The position numbers and the translations under genes were made by a program. A stretch of DNA of 64,000 bases from Clostridiales bacterium UBA6114. Lineage in GTDB: Bacteria; Bacillota; Clostridia; Oscillospirales; Butyricicoccaceae. Location of the stretch: NCBI GenBank assembly GCA_002423435.1, contig DIWE01000024.1, positions 68,670-132,669 on the forward strand. Direction: 5' to 3'. This document shows positions 55,580 to 64,000 of the stretch, in pieces (the stretch's first letter is position 1; every line of letters begins with the position of its first letter). The notes under the pieces were generated by a model. The model was given only the letters and a program-made list of their open reading frames with translations, did no database searches and was not told where the DNA came from.

Positions 55580-56857
55580 CTATTCTCCCGACACAAGCGA
55601 CGCGACACCGTCCGGTATGACGACAACGCGCGCCTGTTCACCCTTTAAACGATAGGCGATTTCCAGCGCCTCATCAGGGCTTGACGCCGGTATCATGTTC
55701 ATTTTTCGCACAATGTCCGGGTCAAGACGCGATGTCACCAGAATCAACTTATGCCGCTTCAGGATACGCGCATAGACCTGGGCACACCACATTTCCGGAA
55801 TCGTTTCCTTCGGAGAGATCGCCGAAAGCGATTTTTCAATTTGCCCGGCACTGCCGGAGAGCATGATTTTTTCAAAATACATTCCGCCGATCCCATCCTC
55901 GCAGGCGGCGCACATAATGATTGCGCTGGAATCCTCGGAGCAAGCCTCCGCTGTAGCCGCCGCCTTGGGCGTTTGATAAAGGTTCTGGTCCAACGGATAG
56001 CCGCCGTTTCCCGTAACAATGATATCGCCGGTTACCCGCGGTATTTTTGAAAGGCTGCCTACAAAGGCGCAGCCCTGTTCATGCGAAAGCACCAAATCTC
56101 CCGCAAAAGCTGCGATAATTCTTTTATCGCCGTCCAGCGCGACGTTCAGCGTAAACTGCACATTGACCTTTTGCGCCGCATATACCATATCCTCATGAAT
56201 CGGATTACCGCCCGTGACCCCGGCGATCGCATTTTTATGGGCAATCGCCAGATAGGAATGATTTTCCTTGATCGTCGTCTCGGAGCAGATTCCGGGCAAA
56301 ATGCTCTTTCGGCCTCCTGAAAAACCCGCGAAAAAATGAGGCTCAATAAAGCCCTCCGTCACAAGCAGATCGCAATCCGCCGCCAGATGGTTTACCGCAA
56401 AATCCGCGCCGGACGGCAGTGTGCAGATTTTGCGCATATCCCTTTCTTCAAAAGCATTGTGCACTAATATCCGTTCGTTATCCACTACGGCGTCCCCGAA
56501 CATTCTGCGCATCTCTTCCGGCGAAGTCGCGCGGTGCAGCCCCGTTGCAACCAAAATTGTGATTTCCGCAGAAGGGTTGCCCTTTCTGATTTCTTTCAGC
56601 AGGAGCGGCAGCGTGATCCGGCTGGGGACGGCGCGCGTGTGATCCGAGGTCACCAGGGTGACACGTCGCTTTCCATATGCAAGGCTTGAAAGTGTAGCCG
56701 GACCGATCGGCTTTCTCAGCGCATCCTGCACAATGCTTTCTTCGTCCCGGTCGCTTTTGTATTCGTGAAGGCGGGGATATAATACGGCCTTTAAGTTTTC
56801 TTCACGAATATGAAGATCCAATTTACTTTTCCCATATGGGATGCTGATGCTCTTCAT
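55580..56857 (-). CDS. larA: LarA-family nickel-pincer racemase/epimerase homologue
   Basis: The ATG at 56857 follows AAGGAG, giving 425 residues. Key motifs are SDHTRAVPS, ATGLHRATSPEEM, GFIEPHFFAGFSGGRKSILPGI and KENHSYLAIAH, which match the LarA loop around His108, His174, Lys184 and His200 (numbers from the Lactobacillus enzyme). Those bind the nickel-pincer cofactor and abstract hydride. LarA proteins racemise lactate or epimerise other 2-hydroxy acids. No larB/C/E cofactor genes are in this window, so cofactor must be made elsewhere. With UxaA and Tct genes, a sugar-acid 2-epimerase is likely. Confidence 0.9.
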   Translation of the reverse strand: MKSISIPYGKSKLDLHIREENLKAVLYPRLHEYKSDRDEESIVQDALRKPIGPATLSSLAYGKRRVTLVTSDHTRAVPSRITLPLLLKEIRKGNPSAEITILVATGLHRATSPEEMRRMFGDAVVDNERILVHNAFEERDMRKICTLPSGADFAVNHLAADCDLLVTEGFIEPHFFAGFSGGRKSILPGICSETTIKENHSYLAIAHKNAIAGVTGGNPIHEDMVYAAQKVNVQFTLNVALDGDKRIIAAFAGDLVLSHEQGCAFVGSLSKIPRVTGDIIVTGNGGYPLDQNLYQTPKAAATAEACSEDSSAIIMCAACEDGIGGMYFEKIMLSGSAGQIEKSLSAISPKETIPEMWCAQVYARILKRHKLILVTSRLDPDIVRKMNMIPASSPDEALEIAYRLKGEQARVVVIPDGVASLVSGE

Positions 56858-57019
56858 GGAGTTCTCCTTATATCTTCCGCCCGGCCACAGGGCCATGGTT
56901 TTGTGCGTCAACGCGGTCTTTAATGCCATACTCGGGGATTTCCTATCCCAGGCCCGGCAATTCCGGCACAATTCGACGTTCCGGCAGCTCAGGGTCAGAT
57001 ATGGACAAAAGCAAAAACC

Positions 57020-58522
57020 TTATGCTTTCCTCTTTCTCTTTGCCAAAAGTGCACCTTTATATGCGGAATAAAGCAGGGACACAATTCCGGCACTTAAAAA
57101 TACCAGGGCGATAGGGCTTTTGAAAAATCCCCAGAAGCTTCCGTCTGTGAACATCAGTCCGCGCCGCAGATTCTCTTCAACAATCGTGCCCAGGATGTAG
57201 CTGATGATAATCGGCGTGACCGGGAATTTCAGCCGGATCAGAATATAGGCGACAATCCCGCAAATCACCATGACAAACACGTTAAAGACTCTGTTGGTGC
57301 TGCCGAAGGCGCCTATGGCGCAGAGCACTACGATCGGCGGGAACAGATATGCCTGATTGATGCGCAGCAGCCTGACAAAAACGCGAATGCCAAGAAATTC
57401 GGTAGCAATCATCATGATATTTGCAATAATCAGCGCGAAAAACACCGCGTAAAACAGCTTTCCGTTGCTGCGGATAAACAGCGGCCCCGGAGTAAGCCCA
57501 TGGACGATGAGGCCGCCAAGCAGCATCGCGGTGACGGGATCTCCCGGGATGCCCAGCGTGAGCAGTGGAATTGTGGCGCCTCCGATGGCCGCATTGTTGG
57601 CGGTCTCGCTGGCCACTATGCCGTCAATGACGCCAGTGCCAAACTTTTCGGGATGCTTGGAGGATTTTTTAGCCACCAGATATGCAAGAATATTCGATGT
57701 CCCACCGCCGATTCCCGGCAGGATACCGATACCGATGCCGATCAGGGCCGATCGGATAAAATTGACTGTCTGTCCGACAAATTCTTTCAGTGAAAAACCA
57801 AAGCCCCTGATTTTTTCTACCGTAATCCTTTCAAATTGAAATTTATTGATGCTTGCCTTCGTGGCCTCCAGAATCTCGGGTATTGCAAAAATACCGATCA
57901 TGACGGCCACCATATCCATTCCGCCTGCAAATTCAGTAAAACCGAAATTAAAGCGCCGGGTACCGTCAATCGGAGAGGAGCCGATCTGTGCGAGAAACAG
58001 GCCAATGCAGGCGCTGATCAGCCCTTTGATCGGCTGCTCGTCCGACAGGGTTGCGACCAGCGTCAGCGAAAAGGCGGTTACCGCGAAATATTCCACGGGA
58101 CTAAACTTGATTGCGATCTGTGCGATTTGGGGCGCAATTAATAACAGCGCAATGAAGCTGAATAATCCGCCCAGGAACGAATAGACAATCCCCGCTCCCA
58201 GCGCCTTTCCCGCCTCGCCGCGTTTGGCCATCGGATGCCCGTCAAAGGTGGTGGCGATGGAGGAGGGCGTTCCGGGAATATTGATCAGGATCGCGGTGAT
58301 AAGGCCGCCCGAAATCCCGCCCACATACAGGCCGAGCAGAAGCGCAATGCCGGGCACCGTTTCCATTCCGTATGTGAGCGGAAGGAACAGCGTGACAGCC
58401 ATGGTAGCTGAAAGTCCCGGCATGGCGCCGAATAAAATGCCTACCATAACGCCGCCCAGAATTAAAAGCAGCACGGGCGCGCTTATCAGGGACATAAAGC
58501 CTTCGACAACTATATTCTGCAT
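57020..58522 (-). CDS. tctA: Tripartite tricarboxylate transporter large permease
   Basis: A 500-residue TctA protein with ~12 spans. Typical motifs: GVMVGILFGAMPGLSATMAVTLFLPLTYGMETVPGIALLLGLYVGGISGGLITAILINIPGTPSSIATTFDGHPMAKRGEAGKALG (~21-105) and GIGIGILPGIGGGTSNILAYLVAKKSSKHPEKFGTGVIDGIVASETANNAAIGGATIPLLTLGIPGDPVTAMLLGGLI. It is the channel of a TTT uptake system. The 162-bp gap after it has no clear gene. Confidence 0.95.
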   Translation of the reverse strand: MQNIVVEGFMSLISAPVLLLILGGVMVGILFGAMPGLSATMAVTLFLPLTYGMETVPGIALLLGLYVGGISGGLITAILINIPGTPSSIATTFDGHPMAKRGEAGKALGAGIVYSFLGGLFSFIALLLIAPQIAQIAIKFSPVEYFAVTAFSLTLVATLSDEQPIKGLISACIGLFLAQIGSSPIDGTRRFNFGFTEFAGGMDMVAVMIGIFAIPEILEATKASINKFQFERITVEKIRGFGFSLKEFVGQTVNFIRSALIGIGIGILPGIGGGTSNILAYLVAKKSSKHPEKFGTGVIDGIVASETANNAAIGGATIPLLTLGIPGDPVTAMLLGGLIVHGLTPGPLFIRSNGKLFYAVFFALIIANIMMIATEFLGIRVFVRLLRINQAYLFPPIVVLCAIGAFGSTNRVFNVFVMVICGIVAYILIRLKFPVTPIIISYILGTIVEENLRRGLMFTDGSFWGFFKSPIALVFLSAGIVSLLYSAYKGALLAKRKRKA

Positions 58523-58562
58523 TGTAAGAAAGTCACCTCTTTATTCGGATTTGGCCGAGCGG

Positions 58563-59054
58563 TCACACGGGCAGCATAACGTGAAGAACCTTTACAAACA
58601 GATAGTACATTGCGGTTGAAAAGCCTGCGGAATAAAGAACAATCAGCAGATAATTGCGCTTCTGGTTTAACAGCATCAAGGTCGTATGAATTATCATGTA
58701 AAGCGTGCTTGCCAGCAGGAAGCCCAGCTTGGATATCCCTATCGCATACAATCCCAAAAGCGCAAGGGTTACAATATCGAGATTGTTTTTGATAAGAGTC
58801 ATCAAACCCTTGCCTTGCATGGGACGCTCCGCATTTTCTTTGGCATCGGAAGGATTCCCCTTGCGAAGAGACAGTACCTCCCTGATGATCAGGGCGAGTC
58901 CCAGTACTCCCATCAGCACCGCCGTCAGTTTCGGCATAAAATCAGGCCCCAGCGCGGTGTTGACGGATTTTTGGATAAAACCGGATGAATAGAAAATAAC
59001 GGCTGCCAAAAGCACGGTGACAAAACCTGCGATCAGGTTCTGATATCTTTTCAA
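58563..59054 (-). CDS. tctB: Tripartite tricarboxylate transporter small permease
   Basis: I choose the TTG at 59054 (KRYQNLIAGFVTVLLAAVIFYSSGFIQ...), with GGGGGTG 6 nt upstream, giving 163 residues and four spans, the normal TctB size. The longer frame to 59243 is Arg/Cys-rich and lacks a site. It lies between TctC and TctA. Confidence 0.88.
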   Translation of the reverse strand: MKRYQNLIAGFVTVLLAAVIFYSSGFIQKSVNTALGPDFMPKLTAVLMGVLGLALIIREVLSLRKGNPSDAKENAERPMQGKGLMTLIKNNLDIVTLALLGLYAIGISKLGFLLASTLYMIIHTTLMLLNQKRNYLLIVLYSAGFSTAMYYLFVKVLHVMLPV

Positions 59055-59273
59055 GCATTGCACCCCCAAATCAAAATCGAACGACAAGCCCTTGCAACGC
59101 CATTTTAGATTGCGGGCGGGTTTGGTCCCCGGCAATACCGGGCCGTATCCACTTTTTACGTGATATACGATCCTTAAAAAACCGGCCGGTATTGCAGCCT
59201 GCATTACAAAACGCAAAAGACGGCATAGGGTCCAAACCCGCACGGATTCTCAATTTATACAAACAACCATGGA

Positions 59274-60317
59274 TCAGAAGGTATCGTTCTTCAGAGCGTC
59301 CTTCATGGACGAATAATATTCTGTCGCATCATCCAGATATTTGACCGCATCCTCACCCGCAATAAACGCAGGCTCGGCGTAAAGATTTGCAAGCCCGTCC
59401 TTGGCCGCCTGCGATTCGGATGCTGTTTTTACAGCCGCGTTAAAGATGTCGCAGATCTCTTGAGGAGTGTCTTTCGGGAAGGTAGTAAAGAAGTATTTCT
59501 CCATGCCTACCTCAAAGTTTGCGCCCTGCTCGAAAACCGTCGGCAAATCCGGCAGGAAGGGGCTTCTCTCGTTCCCAAGGTTTACCAGCGCCTTAATATC
59601 TCCCGACTCAAAATAATCCTTCGTCACCCCTGCCTCGACCACACAGACATCCGAGTGTCCGCCCATAAGCGCTGTAATCTGGTTTGCGCCGCCTCCGACA
59701 TCCACCTTTTTCAATTTGGCACTGGCCGCCTTTTCCAGGGCAAGCGCGGCCATATGGGTATATCCGCCCACCTGTGTTGCAAAAATAACCTCTCCCGGCC
59801 TTTCCTGCATATCCTTGATAAGATCGTTTACGTCGTTATAGGGAGAATCCGCGCTTACCGCAAGCACCGAAGCCCTTGTCTTCACTGAAATGGCCGTTCC
59901 GGTGAACGCGTCATAGGTAATATCAATAAGGCCTGTGACGTAATTCAACAGCATGTTTGGCTGCATCCACAGCACAGTATAACCATCGGGATCAGCTTCC
60001 GCGACCTGGCGGGTGCCGATGGTTCCGCCAGCGCCCTCTACGTTGACCACAACAATGGAAACGCCAAGCGCTTCTTGGGCCTGCGCAAGGACTGTCCGCG
60101 CGTAGATGTCCGTATCTCCGCCTGCTTTATAGGGAACAATGACCTGAATTTCTTTCTTGGGGTAATCTACTTTCGGCTGGGTAGGCGTTTGTGTCGCCGT
60201 TTCGGAAGATACCGATGACGATGAGGTATCGGACGGCGACTTGTTTGGGCTGCAGCCGGACAAAATCATCAGCAGAACCAACAGCGCGGACATAACCGAC
60301 ATGAATTTTTTATACAT
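59274..60317 (-). CDS. tctC: TctC-type solute-binding lipoprotein
   Basis: A 347-residue binding protein with lipobox LSGC (MYKKFMSVMSALLVLLMILSGCSPNKSPSD), a Ser/Thr linker, and the TctC core (YPKKEIQVIVPYKAGGDTDIYARTVLAQAQEALGVSIVVVNVEGAGGTIGTRQVAEADPDGYTVLWMQPN). It captures a carboxylate for TctAB. First gene of the transporter. The gap to the upstream dehydrogenase gene (60318-60498) has a GGAGG/TTG frame that overlaps the tctC start and looks non-coding. Confidence 0.93.
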   Translation of the reverse strand: MYKKFMSVMSALLVLLMILSGCSPNKSPSDTSSSSVSSETATQTPTQPKVDYPKKEIQVIVPYKAGGDTDIYARTVLAQAQEALGVSIVVVNVEGAGGTIGTRQVAEADPDGYTVLWMQPNMLLNYVTGLIDITYDAFTGTAISVKTRASVLAVSADSPYNDVNDLIKDMQERPGEVIFATQVGGYTHMAALALEKAASAKLKKVDVGGGANQITALMGGHSDVCVVEAGVTKDYFESGDIKALVNLGNERSPFLPDLPTVFEQGANFEVGMEKYFFTTFPKDTPQEICDIFNAAVKTASESQAAKDGLANLYAEPAFIAGEDAVKYLDDATEYYSSMKDALKNDTF

Positions 60318-60498
60318 TTTAATTCAGCCTTTCTTAATAAACAGTATTCCATCAGGTTTATTGGTCCGTTTAAGCATACGATCCGCAACGATTCATGGCA
60401 AAAAAGAAAAGAACGGAAAACCTCTGTGATATTCTGAAACGTTTTACCGGCATCCAGGCCGACAGGCAAAAATGTATACCTCCTTTCCGAAAAATATG

Positions 60499-61461
60499 TT
60501 ACTTCTTAAAAGGCTGGTTTACAGGCCAGCTTGGACGTTTCCCGCTCAGCACCTCGTGAATGCCCTGCGCCGCGTGCAGCCCCATCCGATCCATGGCCTC
60601 ATATGTAATCGCGGCATTGTGAGGAGTGATAATCACATTTTCAAACTGGAACAACGGGTTTGTTATTTCGGGCGGGTCCTTTTCGAGGAAGTCGAACGCG
60701 CCGCCTGCAATCACCTTCTGCTTGAGTGCTTCAACCAGTTCCTCCTCGTCAATAATACCGCCTCTTGCGGTATTCACTAGAAAAGCGGTGGGTTTCATCA
60801 GTTTTATCTCGTTTAAGCCGATCAGCTTTTTGGTTTCGGGAGTCAAAGGCATATGGACGGAAACGAAATCGGCCCGCCTCAGCACCTCCTGCATGCTGCC
60901 CTTCAATTCAACATACTCCGGCAGGTTTTCGGGCTTTGCATACGGATCATACCCGATAACTGACATTTCAAATCCCAGATGCGCTTTCTTTGCCAAAGAG
61001 GTGCCTATTTTCCCCAATCCGAGGATTCCCAGAGTCTTTCCTTTTAACTCCAGACTCATGACCCGATGACCGATATAGTAATCGTCCGCCCTGAAATGAA
61101 GGTCAATGATCCTGGAATGCTTTGCACAGCCGAGAATCAGCAGAATGGCCTGTTCGGCGACCGCATTGTAGTTTGAAAGAGGCGCGTTGGTCACCCATAT
61201 GCCCTTTTTCTCAGCGTAGCCCACATCGATGTTATCCACGCCAACCCCGTGCCTTGCGATAATCTTCAACTTCGGAGCCGCGTCCATAACCTTCGCGGTA
61301 AGCTTTGCCGCGCGGATTAAAATAGCGTCACAGTCGGCCGCTTCCTCCATCATTGTCTGCTCGTCTGCTTTGCTGCCACGTTTGATCTGATAGCCTTTTT
61401 CCTCCAGATATTCCTCTCCGGGCCTTGTAATCTGCTGTGGAATCAATACGGTGTAGCTCAT
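60499..61461 (-). CDS. D-isomer-specific 2-hydroxyacid dehydrogenase (SerA-like)
   Basis: A 320-residue NAD enzyme. GKTLGILGLGKIGTSLAKKAHLGFEMSVIGYDPY is the nucleotide site (~139-172). VNTARGGIIDEEELVEAL holds the catalytic Arg, AFDFLEKDPPE the acidic partner region (Asp where the usual EP Glu stands), and TPHNAAITYEA the catalytic His. Such enzymes oxidise or reduce 2-hydroxy acids such as glycerate or phosphoglycerate. It is near glycerate kinase, so hydroxypyruvate/glycerate interconversion is likely. Lies 5 nt after the GntR gene. Confidence 0.9.
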   Translation of the reverse strand: MSYTVLIPQQITRPGEEYLEEKGYQIKRGSKADEQTMMEEAADCDAILIRAAKLTAKVMDAAPKLKIIARHGVGVDNIDVGYAEKKGIWVTNAPLSNYNAVAEQAILLILGCAKHSRIIDLHFRADDYYIGHRVMSLELKGKTLGILGLGKIGTSLAKKAHLGFEMSVIGYDPYAKPENLPEYVELKGSMQEVLRRADFVSVHMPLTPETKKLIGLNEIKLMKPTAFLVNTARGGIIDEEELVEALKQKVIAGGAFDFLEKDPPEITNPLFQFENVIITPHNAAITYEAMDRMGLHAAQGIHEVLSGKRPSWPVNQPFKK

Positions 61462-61466
61462 ACGAT

Positions 61467-62126
61467 TTACTCTCCTTCCGGCTTATTTAAAAATATCTTT
61501 CTGTTAATATTAAGCAGATGCTGCCGCATCGCTTCACAGGCTCCCTCTACATTTCTGTTTCTGATTTCCTTCAGTAAAGCCCTGATTTCCTCTTCGGATG
61601 AAGGAAGCCGCTCGGCATATCGCGCGTTGATCATTTGAATCCACCTGATGGAATAATGGTAGCCGCTGAGAATCCTTTTGATTTCCGTGTTCCCGCTCAG
61701 TTCCCATATTAAGTCGTGTACATGCTGATCCGCTTCCAGAACGGCTTTTCCCTTTCCCTCCGAGCCTTCCTCCATTCCGGAAATCTCGTCGTACAGCTTG
61801 AAAAGCTCATCCAGCTGCTCATCCGTAATTTTTGGGATGCCTATCCGCACCGCGTAAACCTCAAGCATGATTCGGATTTCCATGATATCCTTGATTTTCC
61901 GGTTGGGAAGCTCTGCCACAAAGGTTCCGCTCTGGGGTTTAATAACCACAAAGCCCTCCTGCTCCAGTAATCCGAACGCGACGCGGACAGGGGATCTGCT
62001 TACTTGATATTTCTGAGAAATCTTTTCTTCAGACAGCTTTTCTCCCGGCAGATATTTCAGTTCCAGTATCTCCGCCCTCAGCTGATACAGGAGCCTGTCG
62101 GCAATTCTTTGATTTGTTTCGGACAA
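61467..62126 (-). CDS. GntR/FCD-family transcriptional regulator
   Basis: A 219-residue regulator: GntR winged helix (IADRLLYQLRAEILELKYLPGEKLSEEKISQKYQVSRSPVRVAFGLLEQEGFVVIKPQSGTFVAEL, ~6-72) and an FCD domain (IMEIRIMLEVYAVRIGI, EADQHVHDLIWELSGN, RNRNVEGACEAMRQHLLNI). It heads the dehydrogenase-Tct-LarA-UxaA genes, so it probably controls them in response to their substrate. Gene 3' end is 5 nt from the dehydrogenase start. A stretch of GTATG/CATAC bases lies in the upstream gap (62155-62205). Confidence 0.92.
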   Translation of the reverse strand: MSETNQRIADRLLYQLRAEILELKYLPGEKLSEEKISQKYQVSRSPVRVAFGLLEQEGFVVIKPQSGTFVAELPNRKIKDIMEIRIMLEVYAVRIGIPKITDEQLDELFKLYDEISGMEEGSEGKGKAVLEADQHVHDLIWELSGNTEIKRILSGYHYSIRWIQMINARYAERLPSSEEEIRALLKEIRNRNVEGACEAMRQHLLNINRKIFLNKPEGE

Positions 62127-62228
62127 TATCCGTCCATCCTTTCCCTTAGGCAGGTGTATGAGTATAAAAGCAACACATACCTCGCCCAGATTCGTCTGGC
62201 GCTTGCATACCGTCTTCGTCCGGCAGAC

Positions 62229-63464
62229 TTAAACGCCGCGTAAATCGCGCTCAATCCTCAAAAGGCGGTTATATTTGATGTTTCTCTCCAGAACAACGGG
62301 GGAACCGAGTTTTACCTGCCTGGCTCCGACGGCGACGGCCAGATCCGCAATAAAGTCATCCGCCGTTTCCCCGGAACGCATGGAGACGATGATGTCATAA
62401 CCGCCGTCTCTGGCATGGTCATTGGTTTTTATAGCCTCGCTTACGGTCCCGATCTGGTTGATCTTCAGCAGAAGACCATTTGCGCAGTCTTTTTCGATGC
62501 CTGTTTTAAGCCGGTCGTCGTTGGTTGCAAAAAGGTCATCCCCCACGATCTGAATATCCGGAAGCGCTCTTTTGAGCTTGGCGAAGCTGTCAAAGGCATT
62601 TTCCTCAAACCCGTCCTCTATATAGCGAAGCGGATAACCGCCGCACAGAGCCCGGTACTCTTCCAGCAGCTGATCGTCGGTCATAAGCTCGCCGTGAAGG
62701 CGATATTTCCGACAGTCGGCGGCATACAACTCGCTGCCCACGACATCCAGGCCCAATGAGACATATTTTTCACAACCGACTGACCGAGCCGCGTCCAGCA
62801 TATAGTCGAAAGCCTCCCGCGAATCCTTAAGCGGCGGGGCCAGCGCGCCGCCGTCCCATGGTATGTCCCCATACTTTTTGGAAAGCTGTTTTTCCAGAGC
62901 GGACCGCATCGCGGAAAGGGCCTCCAGCGTGTCCAAAAATGTGTCGAACCCTTCGATCACATACATATAGTCTTCAAACTCCAAGCCGGATGGAGAAAAG
63001 GAGCCGCCGGCAATTACCGTTGCTACCATTCCCGGAAGCCCCGGCTTTTTCCGGCCCCGACCAAGATAGCGGTATACCGGAAGTCCTTGACTTGCCGCGG
63101 CCGCCTTTGCCGCGGCGACGGATACCGCCAGAATGGCATTTGCGCCCAAGCGTTTTTTGTTGTATGTCCCATCGAGCTCGATCATCGTCCGGTCGACAGC
63201 CTGCTGGTCCAGTACGCTTTTACCGCGGAGCGCCGCCAGAATCTCCGTATTTACATTCCGCACGGCATTTCTTACGCCGTAGCCTCCATACCTTTCCTCA
63301 CGATCGTAAAGCTCGAAGGCTTCATAGCTGCCCCGCGAGGTACCGGTCGGAGATGAGGCAACGGCAACGATTCCTTCCGAGGTGGTAAGCTCCACCTCCA
63401 CTGTCGGTCTTCCCTTCGCGTTTAAGATTTCGCGCGCCATAATTTGTTCAATCAGACATTTCAT
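62229..63464 (-). CDS. eno: Divergent enolase homologue
   Basis: A 411-residue enolase-fold protein. Retained positions: ANAILAVSVAAAKAAA, metal-ligand Asp in GLDVVGSELY, Glu in YIEDGF, Asp in VGDDLFATND, catalytic Lys in LLLKINQIGT and Lys in QVKLGSP. Altered positions: the NGG(S/E)HA His is Phe (IAGGSFSPSG), GDEGGFAP reads WDGGALAP, and ISHRSGETE reads VSMRSGETA. It overlaps the glycerate kinase by 4 nt. Housekeeping enolase is ~430 residues with all these kept, so this copy may act on another hydroxy acid, or 2-phosphoglycerate weakly. The symbol is a family name only. Confidence 0.85.
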   Translation of the reverse strand: MKCLIEQIMAREILNAKGRPTVEVELTTSEGIVAVASSPTGTSRGSYEAFELYDREERYGGYGVRNAVRNVNTEILAALRGKSVLDQQAVDRTMIELDGTYNKKRLGANAILAVSVAAAKAAAASQGLPVYRYLGRGRKKPGLPGMVATVIAGGSFSPSGLEFEDYMYVIEGFDTFLDTLEALSAMRSALEKQLSKKYGDIPWDGGALAPPLKDSREAFDYMLDAARSVGCEKYVSLGLDVVGSELYAADCRKYRLHGELMTDDQLLEEYRALCGGYPLRYIEDGFEENAFDSFAKLKRALPDIQIVGDDLFATNDDRLKTGIEKDCANGLLLKINQIGTVSEAIKTNDHARDGGYDIIVSMRSGETADDFIADLAVAVGARQVKLGSPVVLERNIKYNRLLRIERDLRGV

Positions 63465-64000
63465 TTCTCAAACCCCGCCTGTCCGTTAAGTAAAACCACC
63501 CGCAAATTCATAACATTTGTTCCAGTGTTGCCTGTAATTACGGCACTTCCAAGCTTTAGCAGCAACGAGCCTGCGTCGTGGCCAAGCAAATATTTTTTAA
63601 TAGAAAAGCCACGCTCCTTTGCCTGTTTGGCGGTAAGATTGTCGACAAGCCCTCCCGCCAAATCACATGGTCCGTCCGTACCATCCGTATCCACGCAGGC
63701 AAACGCGCTGGAAATATCGGGAGAAATCTTCATTGCAAAGCCGAGAGCCGTCTCCTGATTCGGTCCGCCCACGCCGAGATTCTTTTTGTCATAGACCGTT
63801 ACGGTCGTTTCACCGCCCGAAATCAGTGCACACGGCGCGGAGAACGGCTGTCCGGTTTTCCCGATTTCATTGGATACGCCTGCCAGGACAATGCCGACAT
63901 CCTTAGCCTCGCCTTCTATGGCGGATGAAAGGATATGGGGGACATATCCGAGCTCCATGGCTTTCTGTGCGGCAGCCGCGCAGGCCGTAGCCGGCTTTGC
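63461..64000 (-). CDS. Glycerate 2-kinase (MOFRL/TtuD type), 5' end outside window
   Basis: The minus frame stays open to the window edge (KPATACAAAAQKAMELGYVPHILSS...). The C-terminal ~180 residues match the MOFRL domain: PCALISGGETTVTVYDKKNLGVGGPNQETALGFAMKI, ACVDTDGTDGPCDLAGGLVD and GSAVITGNTGTNVMNLRVVLL. These enzymes phosphorylate glycerate to 2-phosphoglycerate. The gene overlaps the enolase homologue by 4 nt and may feed it, or a true enolase elsewhere. Confidence 0.92.
   Translation of the reverse strand, partial: AKPATACAAAAQKAMELGYVPHILSSAIEGEAKDVGIVLAGVSNEIGKTGQPFSAPCALISGGETTVTVYDKKNLGVGGPNQETALGFAMKISPDISSAFACVDTDGTDGPCDLAGGLVDNLTAKQAKERGFSIKKYLLGHDAGSLLLKLGSAVITGNTGTNVMNLRVVLLNGQAGFEK

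Noticed and set aside
60269..60469. 66-codon minus-strand frame with a GGAGG and TTG start
   Set aside because: It overlaps the start of tctC, is Cys/Leu-rich without a domain, and the spacing to TTG is poor.
1..64000. CRISPR arrays, tRNA, rRNA, insertion sequences
   Set aside because: I found no regularly spaced repeats, no cloverleaf-like CCA-ending segment and no transposase; repeats seen are operators or hairpins.

Overview
The window looks like a chromosomal segment of a moderately GC-rich member of the Firmicutes, probably class Clostridia. Evidence: strong GGAGG-type ribosome sites, a PBSX/XkdX-type contractile-tail prophage with DUF3102/PcfJ/PcfK genes, a large serine integrase, and anaerobe-style organic-acid genes (TRAP and tripartite tricarboxylate transporters, Fe-S serine dehydratase, nickel-type LarA racemase). 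I saw no rRNA, tRNA or CRISPR array.

Positions 1 to about 34,690 are the right-hand part of a prophage; its left end lies outside the window. Late genes run right to left on the minus strand: regulator, terminase small and large subunits, portal, MuF-type minor head protein, scaffold, major capsid, connectors, sheath, tube, XkdN assembly chaperone with a canonical -1 frameshift site, tape measure, LysM protein, XkdQ/R/S, baseplate J and a DUF2313 protein. Early genes (HUH Rep-like protein, PcfJ/PcfK, DUF3102, many small Zn-finger proteins, a SleB-like hydrolase) also run on the minus strand from a Cro-side promoter. CI, a PDDEXK/HsdR_N-like protein and the integrase run rightward. Three near-identical 15-bp operators lie between CI and Cro. 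The integrase abuts a 37-codon fragment of a host gene, which marks the right attachment site.

The most system-like feature of the prophage is the minor head protein. After the normal MuF domain it carries a C-terminal region resembling a RelA/SpoT alarmone synthetase, followed 4 nt later by a small gene with its own terminator. This is the layout of a MuF polymorphic toxin and its immunity gene. A second cargo island of four small genes sits between the tail chaperone and the tape measure.

From about 35 kb to the end every gene is on the minus strand, in several catabolic units. Unit A (35.1-42.2 kb): GntR, DHDPS-family aldolase, FAD oxidoreductase, TRAP transporter (dctP, dctQ, dctM) and a PfkB kinase. 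Unit B (42.4-45.0 kb): PucR regulator and MATE exporter. Unit C (45.1-52.5 kb): octopine-dehydrogenase-like enzyme, IlvD/Edd dehydratase, YfcC carrier, Fe-S L-serine dehydratase and a split UxaA pair. A methyltransferase stands between terminators. Unit D (53.7-64 kb): glycerate 2-kinase, a divergent enolase homologue, GntR, 2-hydroxyacid dehydrogenase, TctC/B/A, LarA homologue, a second UxaA pair and a NIF3-insert-like protein. Together they suggest import, epimerisation, oxidation, dehydration and phosphorylation of 2-hydroxy or sugar acids towards pyruvate and glycolysis. The actual substrates cannot be read from sequence alone.
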